The notes beneath the pieces were generated by a model. The model ran no database searches. It was not told the origin of the DNA and saw only the letters and a list, made by a program, of their open reading frames with translations. A stretch of DNA of 64,000 nt from Modestobacter marinus. GTDB lineage: Bacteria; Actinomycetota; Actinomycetes; Mycobacteriales; Geodermatophilaceae. The position numbers were made by a program, and so were the translations under genes. The stretch covers positions 186,001-250,000 of the forward strand of contig NZ_JAAMPA010000003.1 in assembly GCF_011758655.1 (NCBI RefSeq), written 5' to 3'. Shown here piece by piece: positions 33,760 to 42,706 of this stretch. Numbering within the stretch: position 1 is the first letter of the stretch; every line of letters starts with the position of its first letter.

Positions 33760-35085
33760 TCACCGGCACGGCAGCTCGCCGATCAGCCGGGTCGGCCCGC
33801 CGCGCGGGCTGTCCACGGTCAGCACCCCGTCGACCGCGCGCAGCCGGTCGGTCAGTCCGGCCAGCCCGTGGCCGGGGGCGAGCACGGCACCGCCGCGGCC
33901 GTCGTCCTCGACCACCACCCGCAGGCGGTCGTCCTCGCAGACCACCGTCACCCGGCTCCCGGTCGCCTCGCTGTGCTTGGCGACGTTCGCCAGCGCCTCG
34001 CTCACCAGGAAGTACGCCGAGTTCTCCACGGCCGGCGTCAGCCGCTGCCCGGGCGGCAGGGCGACGGCCAGCTCGACGGGCACGGGGGAGCGGGCCGCGA
34101 GGGCGGCGAGCGCGGCGGCCAGGCCGCGGTCGGCCAGCACCGGTGGCGCGATGCCGCGGGACAGCGCCCGCAGCTCCTCCAGCGTCTCCCGGGTCTGCGT
34201 GGCCGCCTCGTCCAGCGTCGCGCGGGCGCCGTCGGGGTCGCTGTCCACCATCCGGCGGGCCCGGTGCAGGTCCATGCTCAGCCGGACGAGCCGCTGCTGG
34301 GGACCGTCGTGGATGTCCCGCTCCAGCCGGCGCAGGGCGACGGCCTCGGCCGCCACGGCCGCGTCCCGGCCCTCCGACAGCCGGCCGATCTCGGCCTGGG
34401 TGGCGGCCCGGGAGGTCAGCAGCCCCCGGCCGAGCTGGGCCTGGGCGAGGGCGCACCCCCGGACGACGACCGGCAGCGTCAGCGCGAACAGCAGGCCGAC
34501 CGCGGTGTAGAGGAGCACCCGGTTGGTGGCGGTGTCGGCGAGACCGATGACCTCGGGGAGCGTGTGGTTGTCCGGCCGGCCCGTCTCGTCGTAGGGGATC
34601 GACCAGTCCCACGTCACCGAGCTCAGCCCGGCCAGCGTGACCGCCCACCAGACCACCGCCACGACGAACGCCGGTGCCGCGACGAACAGCCGGAGCACCG
34701 CGTGCAGCGCGTCCATCCAGTACTGCGGCTCGCGCATCGGCCCGGACAGCCGGCGCAACCGGCCGGCGCCCGGCTCGGGCAGCCGGTAGACCGGGCGGGT
34801 CACCGGCCGGCGCAGGACCGCGGGCAACCAGGCGCGCTCGGCGGTGGCGAACCCGCGGGCGACGGCCAGGGTGCCGACCGCCACGGGCAGGCCGATCCAC
34901 ACCACGAGCAGCCCGAGCCCGACCGCGGCACCGGTCACCACCAGGACGAAGGCGAGCAGCGACAGCGGGAAGGCGACCAGGACGTAGCCGGTGTCGATGC
35001 CGAGCTGGTGCCACCAGCCGCGCCGGGTCTCCCGAGCGACGGGCAGCCCGGCCCGGACGGGGAGCTCGGCGGTGGTCGTCGTCAT
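33760..35085 (-). CDS. Membrane sensor histidine kinase (HisKA_3)
   Basis: A 441-aa protein. An N-terminal membrane region has four predicted helices (YVLVAFPLSLLAFVLVVTG, LLVVWIGLPVAVGTLAVA, VAAPAFVVAVVWWAVTLAG, LLYTAVGLLFALTLPVVV) in the style of PspC/DUF4118-like actinobacterial sensors. The dimerisation box RRLERDIHDGPQQRLVRLSM carries the phospho-His, followed by an HATPase with N-box ALANVAKHSEA, VEDDGRGG and GHGLAGLTDRL. Pairs with the regulator just downstream. The signal sensed is unknown; the short extracytoplasmic loops suggest membrane or envelope stress. Confidence 0.93.
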   Translation of the reverse strand: MTTTTAELPVRAGLPVARETRRGWWHQLGIDTGYVLVAFPLSLLAFVLVVTGAAVGLGLLVVWIGLPVAVGTLAVARGFATAERAWLPAVLRRPVTRPVYRLPEPGAGRLRRLSGPMREPQYWMDALHAVLRLFVAAPAFVVAVVWWAVTLAGLSSVTWDWSIPYDETGRPDNHTLPEVIGLADTATNRVLLYTAVGLLFALTLPVVVRGCALAQAQLGRGLLTSRAATQAEIGRLSEGRDAAVAAEAVALRRLERDIHDGPQQRLVRLSMDLHRARRMVDSDPDGARATLDEAATQTRETLEELRALSRGIAPPVLADRGLAAALAALAARSPVPVELAVALPPGQRLTPAVENSAYFLVSEALANVAKHSEATGSRVTVVCEDDRLRVVVEDDGRGGAVLAPGHGLAGLTDRLRAVDGVLTVDSPRGGPTRLIGELPCR

Positions 35086-35269
35086 GCCGACCAGCCTGGC
35101 CGGGGGGAACGCGTGGTCCCAGCCCGCTGGCTGGCCGGTGCGGGGTCGGGCTGTCCCGACCTGTGTGCGCTCATCTCGGGCGGAGATGTTCCCGGCGTGC
35201 CCCGGGCGTGTCCAGGACCCGGCCCGAGCCGTGGGTTTCGCGCCGACGCGGGGCGCCTCTACTGTCGGG

Positions 35270-35275
35270 GAGCCC
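35270..35275 (+). promoter_or_regulatory. -10 element TACTGT in the 260-bp divergent region
   Basis: TACTGT fits TANNNT and would start the lipoprotein message about 64 nt before its ATG. A small inverted repeat CATCTC-n5-GAGATG (35172-35188) lies upstream and may be an operator for either divergent gene. Confidence 0.4.
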
Positions 35276-35345
35276 CCGACCGTGTTCGCGCCCGCCCGCC
35301 CCGGGACCCCGGCTCCCTGGTGGCTGCGGGCGCAGGAAGTAGCCC

Positions 35346-37148
35346 ATGCGCCGCACCGCAGTCCTCCCCCGTACCCCGCGCGGTCCCGCCGTCCCGGCGC
35401 TCGCCCTGGTCACCGCCCTGGTGCTCGCCGGGTGCACCGGCTCGGACGACGGGGACTCCGGTGGCTCGGGCAGCGCGGGCGGCTCGGACGAGCCTGCCGC
35501 CGCCGGCGCCGTGACCGTGGCCCCGGATGCGACGCGCACCCTCGTGCCCGACACCGACCCGGTGGCTGCGGCGGTCTCCACCAGCCGCGCGCTCTACGAG
35601 AGCTCCGACGTCGCCGTCGTCGCCGGCAGCGGCGATGCGGACGCGGAGCTCCTGGGCGCGGTGGCCGCGGTGGGTCTCGGGGTGCCCCTGCTGCTGGGCT
35701 CCGACGCCCCCGCCGACGCGCTCGGGACGGAGCTGGACCGCCTCGGCGTGCAGACCGTGCTCGCCGTCGGAGACGACGCCGGTGACCTGCTCCCGGGCGG
35801 TTCGGACGTCGAGGTCGTGGCCGTCCCCGCCGACGCCGGGGCGCTCGAGGAGGCGACCGGCCTGGACCTCGCCGAGCCCACCACCGTGCCGGACGCCGAG
35901 CGGGCGACGGCGGTGGCCGGGCTGGCCCCGGACGCGCTGCCGGTCCTGACGGCGGAGGCCCCGCCGGCCCCGGCGACCCCCTCCGACGCCCCGGCGGACG
36001 GCACGGAGACCGAGGCGTCCGAGACCGAGGCCGCTGAGTCCGAGTCCTTCGAGTCCGAGGCGTCCGAGACCGGCTCGGCGGAGCCGACGGGGGAGCTGCC
36101 CGAGGTGCAGCGCCCCGAGCCGCTGGAGGACGTCGTGGTCCTGGCCAGCGGGGGCGCCCAGTCGCTGGCCGGCATCGCGACCGCCCGGGCCGCGGGCGCC
36201 GAGGTGCTGCTCACCGGTGGGGTGGCCGACCCGCGCGGGTCGGCGGAGGTCGTCGAGCGCCTCGCGGCCGAGCCCACGGTGCTGGTGCTCGGTGCCGACC
36301 TGGCCGGGGCGCCGGGGATCGACTGGAAGCTGGACGCCGCGGCCACCGGCACCCAGCTGCCCGGCGGCGGCCAGCTGCTGTTCCCGGAGCACACGCTGAT
36401 CGCCCTCTACGGCATCCCCGGCAGTGGCGCGCTGGGCCTGCTGGGCGAGCAGGACCTGCCCGCCTCCATCGCGCGGGCCCAGCAGTACGCCGACGAGTAC
36501 CGGCCGCTGGTCGACAACACCGTCGTCCCGACGTTCGAGATCATCGCCACGGTGGCCTCCGCCTCGGCCGGCCCGGACAACAACTACTCCGCCGAGCAGG
36601 ACGTCGAGACGCTGCGCCCGTGGGTGGAGCAGGCCGGCGCGGCCGGCCTGTACGTGGTGCTGGACCTGCAGCCGGGCCGCACCGACTTCCTGACCCAGGC
36701 CAAGCAGTACGAGTCGCTGCTGGAGCTGCCCTACGTCGGCCTGGCGCTGGACCCGGAGTGGCGGCTCGGGCCGAACGAGGTGCACCTGGTCCAGATCGGC
36801 CAGGTCGGCATCGACGAGGTCAACCAGGTGGTCACCTGGCTGGCCGACCTGGTCCAGGAGAACGACCTGCCGCAGAAGCTGCTCGTGCTGCACCAGTTCC
36901 AGGTGCGGATGATCGTCGACCGCGAGCGGCTGGACACCTCGCGGGACGAGCTGGCGATCCTGGTCCACGTCGACGGTCAGGGCTCGCAGCCGGCCAAGCA
37001 GAGCACCTGGGAGGTGCTGCACCGCGACGCCCCGCAGCCGCTGTACTGGGGCTGGAAGAACTTCATCGACGAGGACGTCCCGATGATCTCGCCGCAGGAG
37101 ACCATCGAGACGGTGCAGCCGACCCCGGAACTGGTCACCTACCAGTAG
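35346..37148 (+). CDS. Lipoprotein with cell-wall-binding-repeat-like and TIM-barrel-like regions
   Basis: A 600-aa exported lipoprotein. The signal ends in lipobox LAGC (LVTALVLAGC, residue ~31), followed by a Gly/Ser linker. Residues ~70-320 show alpha/beta repeats (DVAVVAGSGDADAELLGAVA, VVVLASGGAQSLAGIATARA) like cell-wall-binding repeat 2, interrupted by an acidic Glu/Ser/Thr segment (~215-250). The C-terminal ~230 residues (TFEIIATVASASAG, GLYVVLDLQPGRTDFL, LALDPEWRLGP, LHQFQVRMIVDRE) resemble a glycoside-hydrolase-like barrel. AGGAAG lies 6 nt before ATG 35346. It probably works at the cell envelope. Confidence 0.78.
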   Translation: MRRTAVLPRTPRGPAVPALALVTALVLAGCTGSDDGDSGGSGSAGGSDEPAAAGAVTVAPDATRTLVPDTDPVAAAVSTSRALYESSDVAVVAGSGDADAELLGAVAAVGLGVPLLLGSDAPADALGTELDRLGVQTVLAVGDDAGDLLPGGSDVEVVAVPADAGALEEATGLDLAEPTTVPDAERATAVAGLAPDALPVLTAEAPPAPATPSDAPADGTETEASETEAAESESFESEASETGSAEPTGELPEVQRPEPLEDVVVLASGGAQSLAGIATARAAGAEVLLTGGVADPRGSAEVVERLAAEPTVLVLGADLAGAPGIDWKLDAAATGTQLPGGGQLLFPEHTLIALYGIPGSGALGLLGEQDLPASIARAQQYADEYRPLVDNTVVPTFEIIATVASASAGPDNNYSAEQDVETLRPWVEQAGAAGLYVVLDLQPGRTDFLTQAKQYESLLELPYVGLALDPEWRLGPNEVHLVQIGQVGIDEVNQVVTWLADLVQENDLPQKLLVLHQFQVRMIVDRERLDTSRDELAILVHVDGQGSQPAKQSTWEVLHRDAPQPLYWGWKNFIDEDVPMISPQETIETVQPTPELVTYQ

Positions 37149-37255
37149 CCGGACTCCTTGGTTCTGTCGGACCCCTCCGGCAGGATCGACCGGGACGTCG
37201 CAGCGCGCCTCTGTCCGGGGCCGACCGAGCGGCGACCGAGAGCGGGAGTGCTGCG

Positions 37256-38272
37256 ATGACCGGTGTCGTCACCGAGCCGCCGGGCGTGAGCCCGGCCGCC
37301 GAGCTGGAGCCGCGCCTGGCCGAGCACCGGCGGGAGCTGACCGGGTACTGCTACCGGATGCTGGGGTCGTCCTTCGACGCGGAGGACGCCGTCCAGGAGA
37401 CGATGGTGCGGGCCTGGCGCTCGCTGGACCGGCTGCAGGGCGCCGGGGCGCTGCGCTCGTGGCTGTACCGGATCGCCACCAACGTCTGCCTCGACGCCCT
37501 GGACGGGCGCAAGCGGCGGGCGCTGCCGGTCGACCTGTCCGGCGGTGAGCCGAGCGCGCCGGTGGTGGCGTCCCTGGCCGGGGTGCTGCCCGACGGGGCG
37601 TGGATCCAGCCGGCGCTCGACCGCCAGGTGCTGCCCACCGGCGCCGACCCGGCCGAGCTCGCCGTCCAGCGGGAGTCGGTGAAGCTGGCGTTCGTCGCCG
37701 CGCTGCAGCACCTGCCGCCGAAGCAGCGGGCGGTGCTGATCCTGCGCGACGTGCTCCGCTGGCGGGCCGACGAGGTCGCCGGGCTGCTGGAGACGTCGGT
37801 CGCGGCGGCCAACAGCGCGCTGCAGCGGGCCCGCGCCACCCTCGCCGCCCACCGGCCCGCGGCCGACGCGCCCACGCCGGTGGTCGCCGCCGATCAGACC
37901 GAGCTGCTGGCCCGCTACCTCGACGCCTTCGAGCGGTACGACGTCGAGGCGCTGGTGGAGCTGCTGCACGAGGACGCGGTGATGGACATGCCGCCCTACG
38001 CCATGTGGCTGCGCGGCTCGGCCGACATCGCCACCTGGTACGTCGGCCCCGGGCACGGCTGCCGCGGGTCACACGTGGTGCCGCTGGAGATGAACGGCAA
38101 CCCGGCCTTCGCCCAGTGGCGGCCCAGCGGGCCGGGTGGGTCGTTCGAGCCGTGGGCGGTGCACGCCCTGGAGTTCCGCGACGGCCTGGTGGTGCGGACG
38201 ACGGCGTTCCTGGGGCCGCAGCTGTTCGAGCTGTTCGGCCTCCCGCGCAACCCGGAGCCGGCCGGCCGATGA
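37256..38272 (+). CDS. ECF sigma factor with SnoaL-like C-terminal domain (SigG type)
   Basis: A 338-aa transcription factor. Region 2: YCYRMLGSSFDAEDAVQETM, VRAWRSLDRL, SWLYRIATNVCLDALDGRKR. Region 4: LQHLPPKQRAVLILRDVLRW and EVAGLLETSVAAANSALQRA. Residues ~210-330 form a SnoaL/NTF2-like domain (YLDAFERYDVEALVELLHED) as in the SigG/SigJ groups, where it modulates activity without a classical anti-sigma factor. GGGAG precedes ATG 37256. It probably heads a unit with the two following genes. The stimulus is unknown. Confidence 0.93.
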   Translation: MTGVVTEPPGVSPAAELEPRLAEHRRELTGYCYRMLGSSFDAEDAVQETMVRAWRSLDRLQGAGALRSWLYRIATNVCLDALDGRKRRALPVDLSGGEPSAPVVASLAGVLPDGAWIQPALDRQVLPTGADPAELAVQRESVKLAFVAALQHLPPKQRAVLILRDVLRWRADEVAGLLETSVAAANSALQRARATLAAHRPAADAPTPVVAADQTELLARYLDAFERYDVEALVELLHEDAVMDMPPYAMWLRGSADIATWYVGPGHGCRGSHVVPLEMNGNPAFAQWRPSGPGGSFEPWAVHALEFRDGLVVRTTAFLGPQLFELFGLPRNPEPAGR

Positions 38273-38302
38273 GTCCGGCGGCCGGTCAGGGTCTGTAGGG
38301 GC

Positions 38303-38710
38303 ATGACCGCGACCCAGGAACCGATCCCGCTGCTCGCCGCCAGCGAGGCGTTCAGCGGCTTCTCCGTCGACGACCTCGACCGTGCCCGCGCCTTCTACGA
38401 GCAGGTGCTGGGCCTGCGCACCTCACCGACCGCGATGGCCGGGGTGGTGCACCTGCACCTGGCCGGTGACCGGCAGGTGCTGGTCTACGCGAAGGGCGGT
38501 GACCACACCCCGGCCACGTACACGGTGCTCAACTTCCCGGTCGCCGACGTGGACGCGACCGTCGCCGAGCTCGCGGCCCGCGGGGTTGAGTTCCTCCGGT
38601 ACGACTCCCCGCCGACCGACGAGAACGGGGTCATGCGCGCCGGTGGTCCGCTGATCGCCTGGTTCACCGACCCCGCCGGCAACGTGTTCTCCGTGATCGA
38701 GCAGGGCTGA
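38303..38710 (+). CDS. VOC (glyoxalase/bleomycin-resistance fold) protein
   Basis: A 135-aa single vicinal-oxygen-chelate domain pair: FSGFSVDDLDRARAFYEQVL, VVHLHLAGDRQVLVYAKG, LNFPVADVDATVAELAARG and the metal-ligand-type end WFTDPAGNVFSVIEQ. Substrate unknown. The gene lies 30 nt after the sigma factor and its stop overlaps the next start (TGATG), so the three genes likely form one operon. Confidence 0.88.
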   Translation: MTATQEPIPLLAASEAFSGFSVDDLDRARAFYEQVLGLRTSPTAMAGVVHLHLAGDRQVLVYAKGGDHTPATYTVLNFPVADVDATVAELAARGVEFLRYDSPPTDENGVMRAGGPLIAWFTDPAGNVFSVIEQG

Positions 38711-39264
38711 TGGCGCGGCTGGTCTACGCGGTCATCTGCTCGCTGGACGGCTACACGGTCGACGCGGAGGGGAGCTTCGACTGGGCCGCCCCCGACGAGG
38801 AGGTGCACGCCGCCGCCAACCACCTCGAGCAGCAGGTGGGCACCGCCCTCTACGGCCGGCGCATGTACGAGACGCTCGCGGTCTGGCAGAGCATCGGCGG
38901 CCCGGACGTGTCGGCCGTCGAGAACGAGTACGCCGATCTCTGGCGCGCCACCGACAAGGTCGTCTACTCGAGGTCGCTGGCCGAGGTCGGCACGCCACGG
39001 ACCCGGCTGGAACGCCAGTTCGACCCGGAGGTGGTCCGGCAGCTGGTGGCGGCCGCCGACCGGGACGTCAGCATCGGGGGCCCGGAGCTGGCCGCGCAGG
39101 CGCTGCGCGCCGGGCTGGTCGACGACCTGCACCAGTTCCTGCACCCGGTCGTCGTGGGCGGTGGCACCCGGGCGCTGCCCGACGGCATCCGGCTCGACCT
39201 GGAGCTGGTCGCCGAACGGCGGTTCACCGGCGGCGTCGTGTACCTGCACCACCGCCGGCGCTGA
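38710..39264 (+). CDS. RibD C-terminal / dihydrofolate-reductase-fold protein
   Basis: A 184-aa protein: VYAVICSLDGYTVDAEGSFD, GTALYGRRMYETLAVWQ, VVYSRSLAEV, DVSIGGPELAAQALRAGLVD, LHPVVVGGGTRALP. This is the DHFR-like RibD_C family of small NADPH-binding reductases. It is too divergent to be a true DHFR, and no riboflavin genes are nearby. Translation is coupled to the VOC gene by a 1-nt overlap. Role inferred only as a reductase. Confidence 0.88.
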   Translation: MARLVYAVICSLDGYTVDAEGSFDWAAPDEEVHAAANHLEQQVGTALYGRRMYETLAVWQSIGGPDVSAVENEYADLWRATDKVVYSRSLAEVGTPRTRLERQFDPEVVRQLVAAADRDVSIGGPELAAQALRAGLVDDLHQFLHPVVVGGGTRALPDGIRLDLELVAERRFTGGVVYLHHRRR

Positions 39265-39285
39265 ACCGCGCAGCAGGACGGCGCC

Positions 39286-39342
39286 GTGCCGCTGTTCGAC
39301 CTCCTCGGCCTCCCGCACGACCCGGCCGTCGTCGACCGGTGA
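39286..39342 (+). pseudogene. 3' remnant of an ECF sigma factor gene
   Basis: Reads VPLFDLLGLPHDPAVVDR then TGA. The same pattern ends the sigma factor at 38272 (QLFELFGLPRNPEPAGR). It sits directly after the DHFR-like gene with no upstream part, so it is probably a leftover of a duplication or rearrangement of the operon. The match is short. Confidence 0.4.
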
Positions 39343-39392
39343 GCCGTCGACCGGCGTTCCCTCCGGCACAGCTCACCGGCCGACGCCCGGTG

Positions 39393-39788
39393 TCACCTGC
39401 CCGCCGGCTGGAACAACTCGACGAGGTTGCCGGACGGGTCCTGGACCAGCACCTGTCGGCCGCCGGGACCGGTCACGACGTCGTTGCGGAAGCTCAGACC
39501 AGCGGCACGCAGGCGAGCGACCTCCTCCTCGATGTCGGCCACGATGAGGTGGATCCGGTTCCACCCGCCAGGCACCGGTTGGGTGCCGTCGGACATCGGA
39601 CGAGCCGCCGAGCTCTGCGGGCCGCTGAGCAGGAGTCGGAGGTCGCCCCGGACCACGTCGGCGAACGCGGGTGCGGCGTTCGTCCGGACGCTGAAGCCCA
39701 GGTGAGCGGTGTAGAAGTCGATCGCGGTCCCGACGTCATGGACCAGGTAGCGAACGCTGACCAGGTCAGCGAGGTCGTTCTCGGACAT
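39393..39788 (-). CDS. VOC family protein
   Basis: A 131-aa glyoxalase-fold protein starting MSENDLADLVSVRYLVHDVG, with AIDFYTAHLGFSVRTN, GDLRLLLSGPQSSA and GRQVLVQDPSGNLVELFQPA. GAGGAGGA lies 4-6 nt before ATG 39788, a near-ideal ribosome binding site that fixes the start against a much longer open frame. It is divergent from the SigJ-like gene 181 bp away, a common pairing in which the VOC gene is a regulon member. Substrate unknown. Confidence 0.9.
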   Translation of the reverse strand: MSENDLADLVSVRYLVHDVGTAIDFYTAHLGFSVRTNAAPAFADVVRGDLRLLLSGPQSSAARPMSDGTQPVPGGWNRIHLIVADIEEEVARLRAAGLSFRNDVVTGPGGRQVLVQDPSGNLVELFQPAGR

Positions 39789-39968
39789 GGTTCCTCCTCG
39801 GAGTCTCTGCGCGGGGTGGAGCGACCCAGGGGGCCGGGATCGTCGGGTCCGGCCGCCATGGACGCTGGGTGGTGTCCACGAGCGAGCACGGCGCGCTCCG
39901 CTGCGTGTCACATCGCGGCGGTCGGCGTCGTCACTGGACTGACGGAGCGCGCCGGGAGGATGTGACAG

Positions 39969-40928
39969 GTGGACGAGGACGGAGCCAGGACGCAACTGCT
40001 GGTGGAGCAGTTCAAGGCACATCGCGGGCACCTGCAGGCGGTCGCGCAGCGGGTGCTCGGCTCCTCGAACGAGGCGGAGGACGCCGTCCAGGAGGCATGG
40101 CTGCGACTCCAGCGCAGCGGAGCCATGGGCGTGGAGAACCTCGGCGGCTGGTTGACCACGGTCGTCGGCCGGGTGTGCCTGGACATGCTGCGGCGCCGGG
40201 GCGCGCGCCGCGAGGAGCCGCTGGAGCTGCACCTGTCGGAACGCCAGGGCGGTGTCCAGCCGGAGGACGAGGCCGTCCTGGCCGACTCGGTCGGCCTCGC
40301 GCTGCTCGTGGTGCTCGACGCGCTGACGCCGTCGGAGCGGCTGGCGTTCGTGCTGCACGACCTCTTCGCCGTCCCGTTCACCGAGGTGGCGGTGGTCCTC
40401 GACCGGAGCCCGGTGGCGGCCCGCCAGCTGGCCAGCCGCGCCCGGCGCCGGGTGCATGGCGCGGCTCCGGACGCCGCGGACCCCCGCGACGCCCTGCGCC
40501 GCCAGGAGGTCGTCCGGGCGTTCCTCGCCGCCGCGCGGGACGGGGACTTCGCCGGACTGCTGGCGGTCCTGGACCCGGACGTCGTCCTCCGCGCGGACGC
40601 GCCCGTTCCCGCGCTCGGCGGGGTCGAGCGGCTCGCCGGACATCAGGCCGTCGCCGGCGCCTTCCTCGGCAAGGCACGTGCCGCCCGCGCCGCGCTGCTC
40701 GACGGAGCTGCCGGGGCTGTCTTCCTCTCGGGCGGCCGGCTGCACGGAGCGCTGGAGTTCGTCGTCTCGGGGGGCCGGGTGTGCGCCGTCGACGTCATCC
40801 TCGACCCGGTCGTCCTCGGTGCGCTGGACGTCGTGCTCCTCGAGGCCCGAGGGTTCGATCCGCGGGGACTCGCAGGCTGCACGACGGTCCGAACGGCGTC
40901 CACCGGTCATGGGCGGTCCACGCGCTGA
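39969..40928 (+). CDS. ECF sigma factor with SnoaL-like tail (SigJ type)
   Basis: A 319-aa protein: region 2 HLQAVAQRVLGSSNEAEDAV, QEAWLRLQRSG, NLGGWLTTVVGRVCLDMLRR; region 4 ALTPSERLAFVLHDLFAVPF, TEVAVVLDRSPVAARQLASR. A C-terminal NTF2-like domain (~180-290, RAFLAAARDGDFAGLLAVLD, DVVLRADAP) regulates this group. GTG 39969 has GGGAGGA 8 nt upstream. The last ~25 residues (RGFDPRGLAGCTTVRTASTG) extend past the usual end and may come from a lost original stop. In mycobacteria SigJ relates to peroxide stress; not shown here. Confidence 0.9.
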   Translation: MDEDGARTQLLVEQFKAHRGHLQAVAQRVLGSSNEAEDAVQEAWLRLQRSGAMGVENLGGWLTTVVGRVCLDMLRRRGARREEPLELHLSERQGGVQPEDEAVLADSVGLALLVVLDALTPSERLAFVLHDLFAVPFTEVAVVLDRSPVAARQLASRARRRVHGAAPDAADPRDALRRQEVVRAFLAAARDGDFAGLLAVLDPDVVLRADAPVPALGGVERLAGHQAVAGAFLGKARAARAALLDGAAGAVFLSGGRLHGALEFVVSGGRVCAVDVILDPVVLGALDVVLLEARGFDPRGLAGCTTVRTASTGHGRSTR

Positions 40929-41038
40929 CCATGTCCGACGGGCGGCTCCTGCGGCCCGGCCCGCGAGTCCGGCAGGACACGCCGAGGAACCGGTGCCGAC
41001 CGAGAGATCCCCTGTGACCCGACGCGAGGGCTGGCAAC

Positions 41039-42526
41039 ATGCCGGATGTGAGGCACATCACAGCCGCAGTCGCCGCCCTCAGCCTGGTCCTCGTCGGCGC
41101 CGGCGGCGCCCAGGCCACGCCCGCGGAGGGCCCGGTGCCGGCCCCGCCCGCGGACGGCCCGGTGCCGCCGGGACCGGTGGCGCTGGACGACCCGGAGTTC
41201 ACCGCCAACGTGATGGCGCCGCTGAAGGTGACCGACTGGGCGGACTTCGAGGCCGACCTCGAGACCGTGGCCGCCTACGGCGTGGACGCGGTGAGCGTCG
41301 ACGTGTGGTGGGGCGACGTCGAGGGGGCTGCGGACAACCAGTTCGACTGGAGCTACTACGACCGGGTCTTCGACCTGATCACGTCGAAGGGCCTGGACCT
41401 CGCGCCGATCCTGTCGTTCCACCAGGCCGGCGGCAACGTGGGGGACGACTACACCAGCCTGCTGCCGTCGTGGCTGTGGCCGAAGTACGCCGACGAGAGG
41501 CACCACGGCGTCGAACTCGGCCCGACCGGGCTCCAGTACCAGAGCGAGCAGGGCAACCACAGCGCCGAGAGCGTGCAGGGCTGGGCCGACGAGGTCGTCC
41601 TGGACGAGTACCGGGACTTCACCGACGCCTTCGAGCAGCAGTACGGGGACGTCTACGCCGACGAGGTGGTGGAGGTCAACGTCTCGCTCGGCCCGTCCGG
41701 TGAGCTGAGGTACCCCTCCTACAACCAGCACGACGAGGGCACCGGCTACCCGACCCGGGGTGCGCTGCAGTCCTACTCCCCGCTGGCCGTGCAGGACCTC
41801 CGCAGCGAGATGCTGCACCGTTACGGCTCGATCGAGGCGGTCAACGCCGCCTGGGGCACCGACCTCGCGTCGGTGCAGGAGATCGCTCCGCCCGAGGACG
41901 CCGACGCCTTCTTCACCGACCTGGACCACCTGGACACGCAGTACGGGCGCGACTTCGTCGACTGGTACAACGGCTCGCTCGTCGAGCACGGCGAGCGCGT
42001 GCTGTGGGCGGTCATCGACTCGCTCTGCGGGGACTTCCCCGAGGCGGACATCGGCTACAAGGTGCCGGGGATCCACTGGTCCATGACCAACCCGGCCCAT
42101 CCGCGGGCGGCCGAGGTGACCACCGGCCTGATCCAGACCAGCCTCGACCTCGACTCCTGGGCGACCGGGCACGGCTACCAGCGGGTCGTCGAGCTGGCCA
42201 ACCGGTTCGACGGCGGCCCCCGTGAGGTGGTCATGCACTTCACCGCACTGGAGATGGACGACGACCCGGTGGAGCCCGCGTACTCGCTCGCGCAGACCCT
42301 GGTCGAGTGGATCGGCGACTACGCCTACCGGGCCGGCGTCGACCTCAAGGGCGAGAACGCACTCGCCGGGGGGGTCGGCTCGGACGAGGGTTGGGACAAC
42401 ATCAACGAGGCCTTCGAGACCTGGGGCTACCTCGGGCTGACCGTGCTCCGGATGGGTGACGTGTCCTCGGGCATTGGGGCCGCCCGGTACGCAGAGTTCA
42501 TCAAGACCTACAGCCCCGACGTCTGA
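41039..42526 (+). CDS. Secreted beta-amylase (GH14)
   Basis: A 495-aa exported glycoside hydrolase releasing maltose from the non-reducing ends of starch or glycogen. Signal peptide residues ~1-27 ending GAGGAQA. GH14 hallmarks: VDAVSVDVWWGDVEG, ILSFHQAGGNVGD, the acid Glu222 in NVSLGPSGELRYPSY and the base Glu439 in LKGENALAG. The flexible inner-loop region is present. There is no starch-binding domain. GAGGG lies about 8 nt before ATG 41039. It is the last gene before the tRNA-Gly remnant, immediately left of island 2. GH14 enzymes are uncommon in actinobacteria as far as I know. Confidence 0.93.
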   Translation: MPDVRHITAAVAALSLVLVGAGGAQATPAEGPVPAPPADGPVPPGPVALDDPEFTANVMAPLKVTDWADFEADLETVAAYGVDAVSVDVWWGDVEGAADNQFDWSYYDRVFDLITSKGLDLAPILSFHQAGGNVGDDYTSLLPSWLWPKYADERHHGVELGPTGLQYQSEQGNHSAESVQGWADEVVLDEYRDFTDAFEQQYGDVYADEVVEVNVSLGPSGELRYPSYNQHDEGTGYPTRGALQSYSPLAVQDLRSEMLHRYGSIEAVNAAWGTDLASVQEIAPPEDADAFFTDLDHLDTQYGRDFVDWYNGSLVEHGERVLWAVIDSLCGDFPEADIGYKVPGIHWSMTNPAHPRAAEVTTGLIQTSLDLDSWATGHGYQRVVELANRFDGGPREVVMHFTALEMDDDPVEPAYSLAQTLVEWIGDYAYRAGVDLKGENALAGGVGSDEGWDNINEAFETWGYLGLTVLRMGDVSSGIGAARYAEFIKTYSPDV

Positions 42527-42578
42527 CGCACGGCGGCGCCGCCGGTCGGCCTGCCTCGGCGAGGCACTCGCTCGATCA

Positions 42579-42630
42579 TGGAGCGGGTGACCGGGACCCG
42601 AACCGGTATGTCCAGCTCGGACGGTCAGGC
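42579..42630 (-). pseudogene. tRNA-Gly 3'-half remnant (candidate att site)
   Basis: The first 18 nt (42579-42596, ending GACCGGGA) are identical to the CCA end and T-stem side of the intact tRNA-Gly(TCC) at 57893-57966. With one inserted base the match continues through the T-loop, variable region and anticodon stem to the TCC anticodon (about 42-44 nt, several substitutions). The 5' half is absent. Same orientation as the intact tRNA, 15.3 kb away. Confidence 0.75.
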
Positions 42631-42706
42631 CGCACCTCGTGCGGGCCGTTGCCGGCGCACGTCGTCCCCACCGCCGGCGCACGTCCGTGACCGCCGGAGG
42701 GCGGGG

